DNA of 64,000 bases from Clostridium sp. 1001271st1 H5 (GTDB lineage Bacteria > Bacillota > Clostridia > Lachnospirales > Lachnospiraceae). The DNA is taken from assembly GCF_005845215.1 (NCBI RefSeq), contig NZ_SPHO01000013.1:62001-126000 (forward strand), in the 5' to 3' direction. The notes beneath the pieces were generated by a model. That model worked only from the letters and a program-made list of their open reading frames with translations. It ran no database searches and had not been told where the DNA came from. Positions 24,230 through 34,369 of this stretch are shown piece after piece; position 1 is the stretch's first letter; every line of letters starts with the position of its first letter. Made by a program: the position numbers and the translations under genes.

Positions 24230-25477
24230 ATGGTTGAACAGGTAATGGATTTTATTGAGGGATATGATAAGGAGATAGGGGAGGCGGTCAAGGCAGAGTG
24301 CGGACGCCAGAGAAGGAACCTGGAACTGATTGCTTCTGAGAACATTGTATCGGAGCCGGTGATGGCAGCCATGGGCACGGTTCTCACCAACAAATATGCG
24401 GAAGGATATGCGGGAAAACGCTATTACGGCGGATGCGAGTTTGTGGACGTGGTGGAGACCATTGCCATTGAACGGGCAAAGAAGCTGTTTGGATGCGACT
24501 ATGTAAATGTACAGCCTCATTCCGGAGCCCAGGCCAACATGGCGGTGTTCGTGGCCATGCTGAAACCGGGCGACACGGTCATGGGCATGAACCTGGACCA
24601 CGGCGGCCATCTGACACACGGAAGCCCTGTAAACTTCTCCGGCCTGTATTTCAACATTGTGCCTTACGGCGTCAATGAGGAGGGTTACATAGATTATGAC
24701 AAGCTGGAAGAGACAGCAGTTGCCTCCAAGCCTAAGTTAATCATTGCAGGCGCCAGCGCCTACTGCAGGACCATTGATTTTAAGCGGTTCAGGGAAGTGG
24801 CCGACAAGGTGGGCGCTTACCTGATGGTGGATATGGCCCACATTGCCGGACTGGTTGCGGCAGGCCTTCATCCAAGTCCCATCCCATATGCGGATGTGGT
24901 GACCACCACCACCCACAAAACCCTGAGAGGCCCAAGGGGAGGCATGATACTGGCAAACCAGGCAGCGGCAGATAAATTTAATTTCAATAAGGCCATTTTC
25001 CCGGGAATCCAGGGCGGACCTCTGGAGCATGTCATTGCGGCCAAGGCAGTCTGCTTCGGAGAGGCATTAAAACCGGAGTTCAAGGCATACCAGGAACAGG
25101 TCATCAGAAATGCGGCAGCCCTGGCAGCAGCCCTTAAGGAGCAGGGCTTCAACATCCTGACCGGGGGAACGGATAACCATCTGATGCTTGTGGACCTGAG
25201 GGGAATGGATGTATCGGGCAAGGAACTTCAGAACCGCTGCGACCAGGTATACATCACCCTGAATAAGAACACGGTTCCAAACGACCCCAGAAGTCCTTTT
25301 GTCACCTCCGGCGTGCGCATCGGGACACCGGCAGTCACCTCCAGGGGGCTGAAGGAAGAGGATATGGAAAAGATTGCCCAGTGCATCTGGCTGGCAGCCA
25401 CTGATTTTGAAGCCAAGGCTGATTACATCAGGGGAGAGGTTGATAAAATCTGCGGCAAATATCCGCTGTACCGGTAA
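24230..25477 (+). CDS. glyA: Serine hydroxymethyltransferase
   Basis: 415 residues, standard length. PLP lysine Lys230 in VTTTTHKTLRGPRGG; SGAQANMAVF and GGHLTHGSPVNFSG are conserved SHMT segments. It interconverts serine and glycine with tetrahydrofolate/methylene-tetrahydrofolate. First gene behind the glycine riboswitch, so here it most likely runs from glycine plus methylene-THF to serine, feeding the serine dehydratase downstream. AAAGGAGG upstream of the ATG. Confidence 0.97.
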   Translation: MVEQVMDFIEGYDKEIGEAVKAECGRQRRNLELIASENIVSEPVMAAMGTVLTNKYAEGYAGKRYYGGCEFVDVVETIAIERAKKLFGCDYVNVQPHSGAQANMAVFVAMLKPGDTVMGMNLDHGGHLTHGSPVNFSGLYFNIVPYGVNEEGYIDYDKLEETAVASKPKLIIAGASAYCRTIDFKRFREVADKVGAYLMVDMAHIAGLVAAGLHPSPIPYADVVTTTTHKTLRGPRGGMILANQAAADKFNFNKAIFPGIQGGPLEHVIAAKAVCFGEALKPEFKAYQEQVIRNAAALAAALKEQGFNILTGGTDNHLMLVDLRGMDVSGKELQNRCDQVYITLNKNTVPNDPRSPFVTSGVRIGTPAVTSRGLKEEDMEKIAQCIWLAATDFEAKADYIRGEVDKICGKYPLYR

Positions 25478-25517
25478 TCAGGAAGGTAACTATAAAGTGA
25501 AGCAAAACCGTTGGAAG

Positions 25518-25534
25518 CGGTTGCAGGGCAACCG
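25518..25534 (+). promoter_or_regulatory. Short hairpin between glyA and gcvT
   Basis: CGGTTGC-AGG-GCAACCG, a perfect 7-bp stem with 3-base loop and a short A-run after it, not T. It may protect or process the polycistronic mRNA. Confidence 0.35.
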
Positions 25535-25564
25535 TAAAAACATGGAGAAAAAGGAGCAGAGAGT

Positions 25565-26653
25565 ATGGAATTAAAGACACCGCTGTATGACATGCATGTA
25601 AAGTATAAGGGAAAGATTGTACCGTTCGCAGGCTACCTTCTTCCGGTCCAGTATGAAACGGGAGTGATTGCGGAGCACATGGCAGTGCGTGAGCAGTGCG
25701 GCCTTTTCGATGTATCCCACATGGGCGAGATTCTGTTAAGCGGACCGGATGCCCTTAAGAATGTAAATATGCTGCTGACCAATGATTATACGGTCATGGA
25801 AGACGGAACAGCCAGATACAGCCCCATGTGCAATGAGGCGGGCGGCGTGGTGGATGACCTGATTGTCTATAAAATAAAGGACAACAGCTACTTCATCGTT
25901 GTCAATGCATCCAACAAGGATAAGGATTACCAGTGGATGAAGGACCATGTGTCAGGAGATGTGGAGCTGAAGGACATATCCGACCAGGTGGGACAGCTGG
26001 CCCTTCAGGGCCCCAAAGCCCTGGATGTGCTTAAAAAGGTGGTGGAGCCGGATGATATCCCGGATAAGTACTACACCTTCATAAAGGACTGCCGCATAGA
26101 CGGCATCCCCTGCATCATTTCCAAAACAGGATATACCGGAGAGGACGGGGTGGAAATTTACATGGCAGGAGAAGACGCTCCCAGACTGTGGGAGCTGCTG
26201 CTGGAAGCTGGCAGGGAGGAAGGACTGATTCCGTGCGGCCTGGGAGCCAGGGATACCCTCCGTCTGGAGGCCTCCATGCCCCTCTACGGCCATGAGATGG
26301 ACGATACCATTACGCCAAAGGAAGCAGGACTGGGCATCTTTGTCAAAATGGACAAGGAGGACTTCATCGGCAAAAAGGCGCTGCAGGAAAAGGGACCTCT
26401 TACCAGGAAACGCGTGGGGCTTAAGGTTACGGGCCGGGGCATCATCCGTGAGCACGAACCTGTATTTGCAGGGGAAGACCAGATTGGAACAACCACATCC
26501 GGCACCCATTGTCCCTACCTGGGATATCCGGTGGCCATGGCATTGGTGGATACAGCCTATAAGGAGCCGGGCACCCAGGTTGAGGTGGATGTAAGAGGAC
26601 GCAGGGTTGGGGCAGAAGTAGTGAAGCTTCCATTTTATAAGAGAGAGAAATAG
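25565..26653 (+). CDS. gcvT: Glycine cleavage system T protein (aminomethyltransferase)
   Basis: 362 residues, typical. LFDVSHMGEILLSG is the hallmark N-terminal motif and LRLEASMPLYGHEMDD is the conserved folate-site helix. It moves the methylene from aminomethyl-lipoyl-H protein to tetrahydrofolate with release of ammonia. The order T-H-PA-PB-Lpd is one operon. GGAGCAGAG-type site before the ATG. Confidence 0.97.
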   Translation: MELKTPLYDMHVKYKGKIVPFAGYLLPVQYETGVIAEHMAVREQCGLFDVSHMGEILLSGPDALKNVNMLLTNDYTVMEDGTARYSPMCNEAGGVVDDLIVYKIKDNSYFIVVNASNKDKDYQWMKDHVSGDVELKDISDQVGQLALQGPKALDVLKKVVEPDDIPDKYYTFIKDCRIDGIPCIISKTGYTGEDGVEIYMAGEDAPRLWELLLEAGREEGLIPCGLGARDTLRLEASMPLYGHEMDDTITPKEAGLGIFVKMDKEDFIGKKALQEKGPLTRKRVGLKVTGRGIIREHEPVFAGEDQIGTTTSGTHCPYLGYPVAMALVDTAYKEPGTQVEVDVRGRRVGAEVVKLPFYKREK

Positions 26654-26670
26654 AAAAGGAGAAAATAAAA

Positions 26671-27048
26671 ATGAATGTACCGAAGGAATTAATGTATACA
26701 AAGTCCCATGAGTGGGTAAAGGCAGTGGATGATACAACCGTAGTGGTAGGGCTTACGGATTATGCCCAGGATGCACTGGGAGACCTGGTGTTTGTAAACC
26801 TTCCGGAGCCGGGGGATGATGTGGCGGCAGGAGAGGCGTTTGGGGATGTGGAGTCCGTAAAAGCTGTTTCAGATGTGCTTTCGCCGGTTACAGGCCAGGT
26901 GGAGGAAATCAACGAGGAGCTGCTGGACAGCCCGGAGTCTGTGAACCAGAACCCTTATGAGGCATGGTTTATCAGGGTAAAGGATGTAAGCGGCAAAGAG
27001 GAACTGATGGACGGGGAGGCCTACGAGGCATATCTGGACACACTGTAG
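26671..27048 (+). CDS. gcvH: Glycine cleavage system H protein
   Basis: 125 residues. The lipoylated lysine is Lys64 in FGDVESVKAVSDVLSP, and SHEWVKAVDDTTVVVGLTDYAQ is the standard opening. It carries the aminomethyl group between P, T and L proteins. No lipoate ligase gene is in the window. Starts 17 bp after gcvT. Confidence 0.97.
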   Translation: MNVPKELMYTKSHEWVKAVDDTTVVVGLTDYAQDALGDLVFVNLPEPGDDVAAGEAFGDVESVKAVSDVLSPVTGQVEEINEELLDSPESVNQNPYEAWFIRVKDVSGKEELMDGEAYEAYLDTL

Positions 27049-27072
27049 GCATTTTGAAAAGGAGGTGGACCC

Positions 27073-28398
27073 ATGGGTTCTTATGTACCCAATACCAGTG
27101 AAGAGCAGCAGGAAATGCTCAGGGAAATCGGCTTTGACAGCTTTGAGGCCCTGTTTTCCCATATTCCCCAGGATGTCCGTGTAAAAGGCGGCTTAAAGCT
27201 TCCTGAGGGCCTCAGTGAAATGGAAGTCATCGGGAAGATGAAGGACATTGCAGAACAGAACGTGGTATTCAAACACATATTCAGGGGAGCGGGGGCTTAC
27301 AGCCACTACATACCCTCCATTGTAAAAAGCGTGGTATCCAAGGAGGAATTCCTGACATCCTATACCCCTTACCAGGCTGAAATCAGCCAGGGCATCCTTC
27401 AGTCCATATTTGAATATCAGACCATGCTCTGTGAGCTTACAGGCATGGATGTATCCAACGCATCGGTCTATGACGGCGCTACGGCGGCAGCTGAGGCAGC
27501 GGCCATGTGCAGGGACAGGAAGAGGAGCAGGGTCTACCTGTCCGCCACCACCCATCCCCAGGTCCTGGAGGTGGTTAAGACATATTGTTTCGGAAGCGGG
27601 GCACAGGTGGTGATTGTTCCCGAAAAGGACGGAGTCACGGATGCAGATGCCTTGAGGGAAATGCTGGACGATACAGCAGCCTGCTTCTATGTACAGCAGC
27701 CAAACTATTACGGCAACCTGGAAGAATGCAGTCTTTTGGGAGAAATCACCCATGAAAAGGGGGCCAGATATATTATGGGCTGCAACCCCATATCCCTGGC
27801 AATCCTGCCCACGCCGGCAGAATGCGGGGCGGACATTGCAGTGGGGGACGGCCAGCCTCTGGGCATGCCGCTGAGCTTCGGAGGTCCCTATCTGGGCTTT
27901 ATGACAGCCACATCCGCCATGGGAAGGAAGCTTCCGGGCAGAATCGTGGGAGAGACAAAGGATGTGAATGGAAAACGGGCTTATGTGCTTACCCTGCAGG
28001 CCAGGGAGCAGCATATAAGACGTGAAAAGGCCAGCTCCAATGTGTGCTCCAACCAGGCGCTCTGCGCCCTGACTGCCAGCGTTTATATGGCGGCCATGGG
28101 AGGGGAGGGCTTAAAGAAGACAGCGCTTCTCTGCACCTCCAAGGCCCATTATCTGAAGGAGCAGCTGGAACAGGCGGGTCTGAAGGCTAAGTATGACAGG
28201 GAATTCTTCCATGAGTTCATTACCACGGGTAATGCGGATTCCGGCCTTATCCTAAAGGCCCTTGAGGAGAAGGGAATCCTGGGGGGACTGCCCCTTAATG
28301 ACAGGGAGATTCTCTGGTGCGCCACGGAGCAGAACCGTAAGGAAGATATGGACCAGGCAGTTCAAATCGTGAAGGAGGTGTGCGGGGCATGCAATTAA
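27073..28398 (+). CDS. gcvPA: Glycine decarboxylase P protein, subunit 1
   Basis: 441 residues, the N-terminal half of the split P protein found in Firmicutes and archaea. YVPNTSEEQQEML, FRGAGAYSHYIPSIV and SNASVYDGATAAAEA are GcvPA landmarks. With subunit 2 it decarboxylates glycine with PLP and loads the aminomethyl group on GcvH. AAAGGAGGTG precedes the ATG. The 3' end overlaps gcvPB. Confidence 0.97.
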   Translation: MGSYVPNTSEEQQEMLREIGFDSFEALFSHIPQDVRVKGGLKLPEGLSEMEVIGKMKDIAEQNVVFKHIFRGAGAYSHYIPSIVKSVVSKEEFLTSYTPYQAEISQGILQSIFEYQTMLCELTGMDVSNASVYDGATAAAEAAAMCRDRKRSRVYLSATTHPQVLEVVKTYCFGSGAQVVIVPEKDGVTDADALREMLDDTAACFYVQQPNYYGNLEECSLLGEITHEKGARYIMGCNPISLAILPTPAECGADIAVGDGQPLGMPLSFGGPYLGFMTATSAMGRKLPGRIVGETKDVNGKRAYVLTLQAREQHIRREKASSNVCSNQALCALTASVYMAAMGGEGLKKTALLCTSKAHYLKEQLEQAGLKAKYDREFFHEFITTGNADSGLILKALEEKGILGGLPLNDREILWCATEQNRKEDMDQAVQIVKEVCGACN

Positions 28399-29834
28399 TA
28401 TTTGAAAAAGGAACTCCGGGCAGACATTGCCATCTGCTTGGGGACTGTGATGTGCCGGTCCATGAGATAGGGATTCGCAGGGAAAAGAAACTGAGCCTGC
28501 CGGAGCTCTCTGAAAATGAAATCAGCAGGCATTATACCAGCCTTGCAAAGCGGGCCCACGGCGTCAACGACGGGTTCTATCCCCTTGGCTCCTGCACCAT
28601 GAAATACAATCCCAAGGTAAATGAGGAGGCGGCATCCCTGGAGGGGTTTGCCGGCATCCATCCCCTGCAGCCGGAACATACGGTCCAGGGCGCCCTTAAG
28701 GTGCTAAACCTGGCAGAAACATATCTGTGCGAAATTACCGGTATGGATGCCATGACCTTCCAGCCTGCGGCAGGCGCCCATGGGGAATTTACAGGTCTTC
28801 TGCTGATTAAGGCTTACCATCACTCCAGAGGGGATGAAAAGAGGACTAAAATCATTGTCCCGGACTCTGCCCACGGCACCAACCCTGCCAGCGCCACCAT
28901 GGCCGGGTACAGCGTTGTCAGCATTCCATCCAGGGAGGACGGCTGTGTGGACCTGGATAAGCTTAAGGAGGCAGTGGGGGAGGATACGGCCGGACTGATG
29001 CTGACCAATCCCAATACCGTAGGGCTCTTTGACAAGAATATCCTGGAGATTACCCGCATTGTCCATGAGGCCGGGGGACTGTGCTATTACGACGGAGCCA
29101 ACCTCAATGCTGTCATGGGAATCGTAAGGCCGGGAGATATGGGGTTTGACGTAATCCATCTGAACCTCCACAAGACATTTTCCACGCCTCACGGCGGCGG
29201 CGGGCCGGGCAGCGGACCTGTGGGCTGCAAGGAATTATTAAAACCCTTCCTGCCGGGCTTTATGGTTAAGACCATGGAGGAGCATGAGGACGGAAGCAGG
29301 GCTTACAGCTTTGCAAAGATGCCGGAATCCATGGGAAGCGTAAAGATGTTCTACGGCAACTTTGCAGTGGTGGTAAAGGCGCTGGCCTATATCATGACCC
29401 TTGGAAAGGAAGGCATCCCCGAGGCATCCTCCAATGCGGTGTTAAATGCCAACTATATGATGAATAAGCTGTCAGACCTGTATAAGATGGCTTACAATGA
29501 AACCTGTATGCATGAGTTTGTCATGACGCTGGAGGACTTGAAACACGATATCAATGTATCGGCCATGGATATTGCCAAGGCCCTTCTGGATTACGGCATC
29601 CATCCGCCTACCATGTATTTCCCGCTGATTGTCCATGAGGCTCTGATGGTGGAGCCGACAGAGACAGAGTCAAGGGAAACCCTGGACGAGGCCATTGAGG
29701 TATTCCGCAAAATCTATGAGACAGCCAAGGCAGACCCAAAACGCCTTCATGAGGCGCCTCTGCGGACGCCGGTGGGCAGACTGGATGAGGTGACTGCAGC
29801 GAGGAAACCTGTGCTGCGTTATATGGGAGAGTAA
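28389..29834 (+). CDS. gcvPB: Glycine decarboxylase P protein, subunit 2 (PLP subunit)
   Basis: 481 residues from ATG 28389, which has AAGGAGGTG ten bases upstream; a GTG at 28380 sits on the ribosome binding site and is unlikely. The PLP lysine is Lys262 in LNLHKTFSTPHGGGGPG. PLGSCTMKYNPK is a second signature. Overlaps the gcvPA stop by 10 bp, ensuring 1:1 synthesis. Confidence 0.96.
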   Translation: MQLIFEKGTPGRHCHLLGDCDVPVHEIGIRREKKLSLPELSENEISRHYTSLAKRAHGVNDGFYPLGSCTMKYNPKVNEEAASLEGFAGIHPLQPEHTVQGALKVLNLAETYLCEITGMDAMTFQPAAGAHGEFTGLLLIKAYHHSRGDEKRTKIIVPDSAHGTNPASATMAGYSVVSIPSREDGCVDLDKLKEAVGEDTAGLMLTNPNTVGLFDKNILEITRIVHEAGGLCYYDGANLNAVMGIVRPGDMGFDVIHLNLHKTFSTPHGGGGPGSGPVGCKELLKPFLPGFMVKTMEEHEDGSRAYSFAKMPESMGSVKMFYGNFAVVVKALAYIMTLGKEGIPEASSNAVLNANYMMNKLSDLYKMAYNETCMHEFVMTLEDLKHDINVSAMDIAKALLDYGIHPPTMYFPLIVHEALMVEPTETESRETLDEAIEVFRKIYETAKADPKRLHEAPLRTPVGRLDEVTAARKPVLRYMGE

Positions 29835-29926
29835 GGACAAAGAACTGATTCACGAAAAAATATAGGCAGTGCCAGGGAGCGTGTTGGAAGTAATTCCGGC
29901 ACGCTCCGGCAGCAATAGGAGGAAAA

Positions 29927-31354
29927 ATGGCAGAAATGTTTGATTTGGTTATCATAGGAGCTGGTCCCGGCGGTTATGTGGCGGCAATCAAGGGAGCCAA
30001 ACTGGGGCTTACCGTGGCAGTGGTGGAGAACAGGGAGGTAGGGGGCACCTGCCTGAACCGCGGCTGTATTCCGGCTAAAGCCATGATTCATGCATCCCAG
30101 CTTTACAGGGAGATGAAGGAGGGCGGGCAGTTCGGGATTTTTGCAGAGAATGTCCGGTTTGAGTATGATAAGATTCTGGAATATAAGGAGGGAACCTCAG
30201 GCAGCTTAAGGCAGGGCGTGGAACAGCTCTTTAAGGCAAACGGCGTGACTCTGGTAAGGGGGACCGGCACCCTTAAGGCGGACGGGACCGTTCTGGTGTC
30301 TGGGAATGAAGGGGAACCGGAAAGCCGGGTGCTGAAAGGCAGGCATGTGCTGCTGGCCTCGGGCTCAAAACCAATGAACCTGCCTATCCAGGGGCTGGAC
30401 CTGCCTGGGGTGCTTACCAGCGACGGACTGTTTGAGATGGAACATGCGCCGGAAAGCCTGCTGATTATCGGAGGAGGCGTTATCGGCGCTGAATTTGCCT
30501 CTGTATTTTCATCCCTTGGCGTCCGGGTGACCATAGTGGAGGCGCTTCCCAGACTGCTGGCAAACCTGGATAAGGATATATCCCAGAATCTGAAGATGAT
30601 TCTCAAAAAGCGGGGAGTCAAAATCTATACAGGGGCCATGGTGAAACGGATTGAGAAAACGGAACACGGTCTGGCATGCATATTTGAGGAAAAGGGCGGG
30701 GAGAAGCGGGAGGAGGCGGAGTATGTGCTGTCCGCAGCCGGCAGGGTTCCGGAAACGGAAAAGCTGCTGGCCCCGGGGACAGACCTTGCCATGGAGCGCG
30801 GAAGAATCGTGGTAAATTCTGACTTTGAGACATCCATGAAGGGCGTGTATGCCATCGGCGATGTGATTAAGGGAATCCAGCTGGCCCATGTGGCCAGTGC
30901 CCAGGGCGTATGGGTGGCGGAACATCTGGCAGGAGCCGGTCATTCCATTGATTTATCCGTGGTTCCCAGCTGTGTGTACACCAGCCCGGAGATTGCCTCC
31001 GTGGGTCTTACGGAGGATGAGGCGGCCCAGGCAGGAATACCTGTATCAGTGGGAAAATTCCTGATGTCCGCCAACGGCAAATCCCAGATATCCAGGGAGG
31101 AAAGAGGATTTATCAAAATCATTGCAGCAGCTGACCATAAGGTGGTGCTGGGAGCCCAGATGATGTGCGCCAGGGCCACGGACATGATTGGGGAAATGGC
31201 AACAGCCGTGGCCAATAAGCTGACCGTGCCCCAGCTGCTTCTGGCCATGCGCGCCCATCCCACCTACAACGAGGCAGTGGGAGAGGCGCTGGAGGAACTG
31301 GAAGGCGGCAGTATCCACACGGTTCCCAGGAGCAGGTCCAGGGGAAACCAGTAA
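29927..31354 (+). CDS. lpdA: Dihydrolipoyl dehydrogenase (L protein)
   Basis: 475 residues. GxGxxG FAD loop (IIGAGPGGYVAAI), redox disulfide Cys42/Cys47 in GGTCLNRGCIPAKA, and the C-terminal His-Glu motif AHPTYNEAVGEALEE. It re-oxidises dihydrolipoyl-GcvH with NAD+. It directly follows gcvPB, so it is the glycine-cleavage L protein. AATAGGAGG upstream. Confidence 0.96.
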   Translation: MAEMFDLVIIGAGPGGYVAAIKGAKLGLTVAVVENREVGGTCLNRGCIPAKAMIHASQLYREMKEGGQFGIFAENVRFEYDKILEYKEGTSGSLRQGVEQLFKANGVTLVRGTGTLKADGTVLVSGNEGEPESRVLKGRHVLLASGSKPMNLPIQGLDLPGVLTSDGLFEMEHAPESLLIIGGGVIGAEFASVFSSLGVRVTIVEALPRLLANLDKDISQNLKMILKKRGVKIYTGAMVKRIEKTEHGLACIFEEKGGEKREEAEYVLSAAGRVPETEKLLAPGTDLAMERGRIVVNSDFETSMKGVYAIGDVIKGIQLAHVASAQGVWVAEHLAGAGHSIDLSVVPSCVYTSPEIASVGLTEDEAAQAGIPVSVGKFLMSANGKSQISREERGFIKIIAAADHKVVLGAQMMCARATDMIGEMATAVANKLTVPQLLLAMRAHPTYNEAVGEALEELEGGSIHTVPRSRSRGNQ

Positions 31355-31434
31355 CCATCATCCGGTCCCAGGCGTTTAGAAGCGTATCTAAGACTGGGCC
31401 AGGGACAGAGCATAATGTCAGGAGGAATAAGTAT

Positions 31435-32103
31435 ATGGCAGTCATCAGTGCATTTGACGTATTAGGCCCCAATATGATAGGGCCATCCAGTTCACACACG
31501 GCGGGAGCGGTGGCCATAGCCCTCCTGGCCCAGAAAATGATAGCAGGCGAGGTAAAAGAGGCGGAGTTTACCCTGTACGGTTCCTTTTCCAGAACATACC
31601 GCGGACACGGCACGGACAGGGCCCTGCTGGGAGGAATCATGGGATTCAGGACAGATGACAGGCGGATTCGGGATTCATTTTCCATTGCAGAGGAACGGGG
31701 GCTGCGCTATTCCTTCCTGACAAATGAGAAGGAAAAGGATGTCCATCCCAACACGGTGGACATCCGCATGGTAAACGGCCAGGGCCAGGAAATGACGGTC
31801 CGCGGGGAGTCGCTGGGCGGGGGAAAGGTGCGCATTGTAAAGATAAACCAGGTGGATGTGGATTTTACAGGCGAGTACAGCTCCCTGATTGTCATACATC
31901 AGGATAAACCGGGGGTGGTGGCCCATATCTCCAAATGCCTCAGCGACTGCAATGTGAACATTGCGTTCATGAAGCTTTTCAGGGAGGAAAAAGGCGCGCA
32001 GGCTTACTGCATCGTGGAGTCCGACGAACGCCTGCCCCTGGAAATCACGGACTGGATTGACAGCAACCCGCATGTATACCATACCATGCTGGTTCAGGTA
32101 TAG
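31435..32103 (+). CDS. sdaAB: L-serine ammonia-lyase, iron-sulfur-dependent, beta subunit
   Basis: 222 residues. SAFDVLGPNMIGPSSSHTAGA is the ASB-domain signature, and a C-terminal ACT domain (DKPGVVAHISKCLSDCNVNIAFMKL) is present. It works with SdaAA to deaminate serine to pyruvate and ammonia. Placement after glycine-cleavage genes suggests glycine to serine to pyruvate catabolism. GTCAGGAGG upstream. Confidence 0.96.
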   Translation: MAVISAFDVLGPNMIGPSSSHTAGAVAIALLAQKMIAGEVKEAEFTLYGSFSRTYRGHGTDRALLGGIMGFRTDDRRIRDSFSIAEERGLRYSFLTNEKEKDVHPNTVDIRMVNGQGQEMTVRGESLGGGKVRIVKINQVDVDFTGEYSSLIVIHQDKPGVVAHISKCLSDCNVNIAFMKLFREEKGAQAYCIVESDERLPLEITDWIDSNPHVYHTMLVQV

Positions 32104-32109
32104 GGAGGG

Positions 32110-32991
32110 ATGGACATGGATTTTAAAAGCGGAGCAGAACTTCTGGAGCAGTGCGCGGTCCGGGGCAGTAAGATATCGGAAGTGATGAAACAGCGGGAAT
32201 GCGATTTGACAGGCGCATCCATGGAGGACATTGAGGCCAGGATGAAGGATGTGCTGGCGGTTATGAGGGATTCAGCCACCCTGCCCCTGAGGGAACCGGT
32301 TACGTCCATCGGCGGTCTTATCGGCGGGGAATCCGCCAGGATGGAGAAACGGCGCGCCGGGGGCACATCCATCTTAAGCGGTGTCCTGGGAAGGGCTGTC
32401 ATATATGCCATGGCTGTTTTGGAGGTCAATACCTCCATGGGCCTGATTGTGGCAGCGCCCACAGCCGGGTCCTCAGGTATTGTGCCGGGGCTGCTGCTGG
32501 CTCTCCAGGAAGAATACAATCTGCCGGACAGTCAGGTGGCTGACGGGCTGTTTGCAGCCTCGGCCATCGGATATCTGGCCATGCGCAATGCCACGGTGTC
32601 GGGGGCGGTTGGGGGCTGCCAGGCAGAGGTGGGAGTGGCCTGCGCCATGGCCGCTGCCGCTGCGGTGGAGCTGATGGGAGGCACGCCGGACCAGAGCCTG
32701 GACGCGGCGTCCGCTGCCCTGATGAATCTGTTGGGCCTGGTCTGCGACCCGGTAGGCGGACTGGTGGAATGCCCCTGCCAGAACAGGAACGGTGCAGGGG
32801 CGGCCAATGCCCTGGTCTGTGCCGAGACAGCACTCAGCGGTATCCGGCAGCTGATTCCATTTGATGAAATGCTGGAAGCCATGTATGCAGTCGGCAGGGG
32901 GCTTCCGCTGGAACTGAGGGAAACAGCCCTGGGCGGCTGCGCCGCAACACCGTCAGGATGCAGAATGGGCTGCTGTGTGCAGAAGGCTTAG
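32110..32991 (+). CDS. sdaAA: L-serine ammonia-lyase, iron-sulfur-dependent, alpha subunit
   Basis: 293 residues; starts 6 bp after sdaAB (an alternative ATG is two codons in). GLIVAAPTAGSSGIVPG and GGCQAEVGVACAMAAA are catalytic-domain signatures. Cysteines in VECPCQNRNG and GCRMGCC hold the oxygen-labile 4Fe-4S cluster. Two-gene arrangement is typical of Firmicutes. Confidence 0.96.
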   Translation: MDMDFKSGAELLEQCAVRGSKISEVMKQRECDLTGASMEDIEARMKDVLAVMRDSATLPLREPVTSIGGLIGGESARMEKRRAGGTSILSGVLGRAVIYAMAVLEVNTSMGLIVAAPTAGSSGIVPGLLLALQEEYNLPDSQVADGLFAASAIGYLAMRNATVSGAVGGCQAEVGVACAMAAAAAVELMGGTPDQSLDAASAALMNLLGLVCDPVGGLVECPCQNRNGAGAANALVCAETALSGIRQLIPFDEMLEAMYAVGRGLPLELRETALGGCAATPSGCRMGCCVQKA

Positions 32992-33022
32992 CGGTATAAG
33001 GATGATTGGGAGGAAGGCGGAC

Positions 33023-34369
33023 ATGGATTTTACGGAGACAATGGACTTTAAGGCGGCAGTGGATTTTTTGGAGCAGAGGTCAGGACTGGGCAGCGTCATG
33101 GGCCTGGATTCCATAAGAAACCTGCTGTGGGAGCTGTCTGACCCGCAGCAGGATTTGAAATTTGTGCACATTGCGGGAACCAACGGAAAAGGCTCCGTGT
33201 CGGCCTGCCTTTCTTCCATATTAAAGGAGGCGGGCTGCCGTACAGGCACCTATACCTCCCCGGCGGTAATATCAGTTCTGGAGCGGTTCCAGGTGGACGG
33301 CGCCTGGATTACGGAGCGGGAATTTGCAGCATTGGCAGGGCAGGTGAAGGCTGCGGCAGAGCGCATGGAGGAAAGGGGAAGGGGAAAGCCCACTGTATTT
33401 GAGATAGAGACAGCCATGGCTTTTCTGTATTTTAAGGAGAAGGGCTGTGACATAGTGGTGCTGGAAACCGGCCTGGGCGGGGAACAGGACGCTACCAATG
33501 TGGTGGAGCATACCCTGGCGGCAGTGTTTACATCCATCAGCATGGACCACATGGGAATGCTGGGAAATACCCTGGGCGAAATTGCTGCCTGTAAGGCAGG
33601 AATCATGAAGCCTGGATGCCAGGTGGTTTCGGCGCCCCAGGCTCCTGAAGTGGTCCGTGTCCTGAAGGAACGCGCCGCCCAAATGGGCTGCAGCTTTGCC
33701 CAGGTGGATGGAGGCTGCCTGGATGCAGGAACAAAGCAGCGGCAGGACCGCCCCCGCAGTTATCCCGGTGAAAATGTTTTTTCATATAAAGGCATGAAAG
33801 GAATCCGCATATCCCTTCCTGGAACCTATCAGATGGAAAATGGGGCGCTTGCCCTGGAAACAGCCCTTGCCCTGACCAAAAAGGGCATCGCCATATCTGA
33901 ATCTGACATAAGAAGGGGGCTTTCCAACGTTTCCTGGCCGGGAAGGTTCCAGATGATTAAGGCTTCCCCTGCGGTGATTGTGGACGGGGCGCATAACAGG
34001 GATGCCGCTCTCAGGCTGAGGGAATGTGTGCAGACCTGCCTGAAGGGTAAGCGCCTGATTTTTATTATGGGAGTTTTTATGGATAAGGAGTATGCCCTCA
34101 TAGTACAGACCATGGCTCCTCTGGCGGAACAAATCTATACGGTATGGCTGCCGGACCGAAGCAGGAGCCTTCCTCCTGAGGTCCTTGCAGAGGAGGCGGG
34201 GAAATATTGCGGCAGGACGCAGGCAGCGGATTCAGTGGGAACAGCCCTTGACATGGCGCTGGAGCAGGCCGGCCGGGAGGGCGTTGTGCTGGCCTTCGGC
34301 TCCCTGTCCTATCTGGGACAGGTTATGGAGGAAGCGGAAAGGAGGAGAAGGGATGACAGACAGGAATAA
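33023..34369 (+). CDS. folC: Folylpolyglutamate synthase / dihydrofolate synthase
   Basis: 448 residues from ATG 33023 (GGGAGGAAGG upstream); an earlier in-frame ATG overlaps sdaAA without a good site. HIAGTNGKGSVSACLS is the P-loop, and VLETGLGGEQDATNVV and SMDHMGMLG are Mur-ligase-type signatures. It adds glutamate to dihydropteroate and to folates, giving the cofactor that GlyA and GcvT need. Begins 31 bp after sdaAA and overlaps folE by 17 bp, so folate genes appear to be in the same transcript. Confidence 0.95.
   Translation: MDFTETMDFKAAVDFLEQRSGLGSVMGLDSIRNLLWELSDPQQDLKFVHIAGTNGKGSVSACLSSILKEAGCRTGTYTSPAVISVLERFQVDGAWITEREFAALAGQVKAAAERMEERGRGKPTVFEIETAMAFLYFKEKGCDIVVLETGLGGEQDATNVVEHTLAAVFTSISMDHMGMLGNTLGEIAACKAGIMKPGCQVVSAPQAPEVVRVLKERAAQMGCSFAQVDGGCLDAGTKQRQDRPRSYPGENVFSYKGMKGIRISLPGTYQMENGALALETALALTKKGIAISESDIRRGLSNVSWPGRFQMIKASPAVIVDGAHNRDAALRLRECVQTCLKGKRLIFIMGVFMDKEYALIVQTMAPLAEQIYTVWLPDRSRSLPPEVLAEEAGKYCGRTQAADSVGTALDMALEQAGREGVVLAFGSLSYLGQVMEEAERRRRDDRQE

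Noticed and set aside
31366..31399. Hairpin CCCAG/CTGGG with TTAGA/TCTAA between lpdA and sdaAB as a terminator
   Set aside because: No T-run follows, and the genes appear to form one unit.
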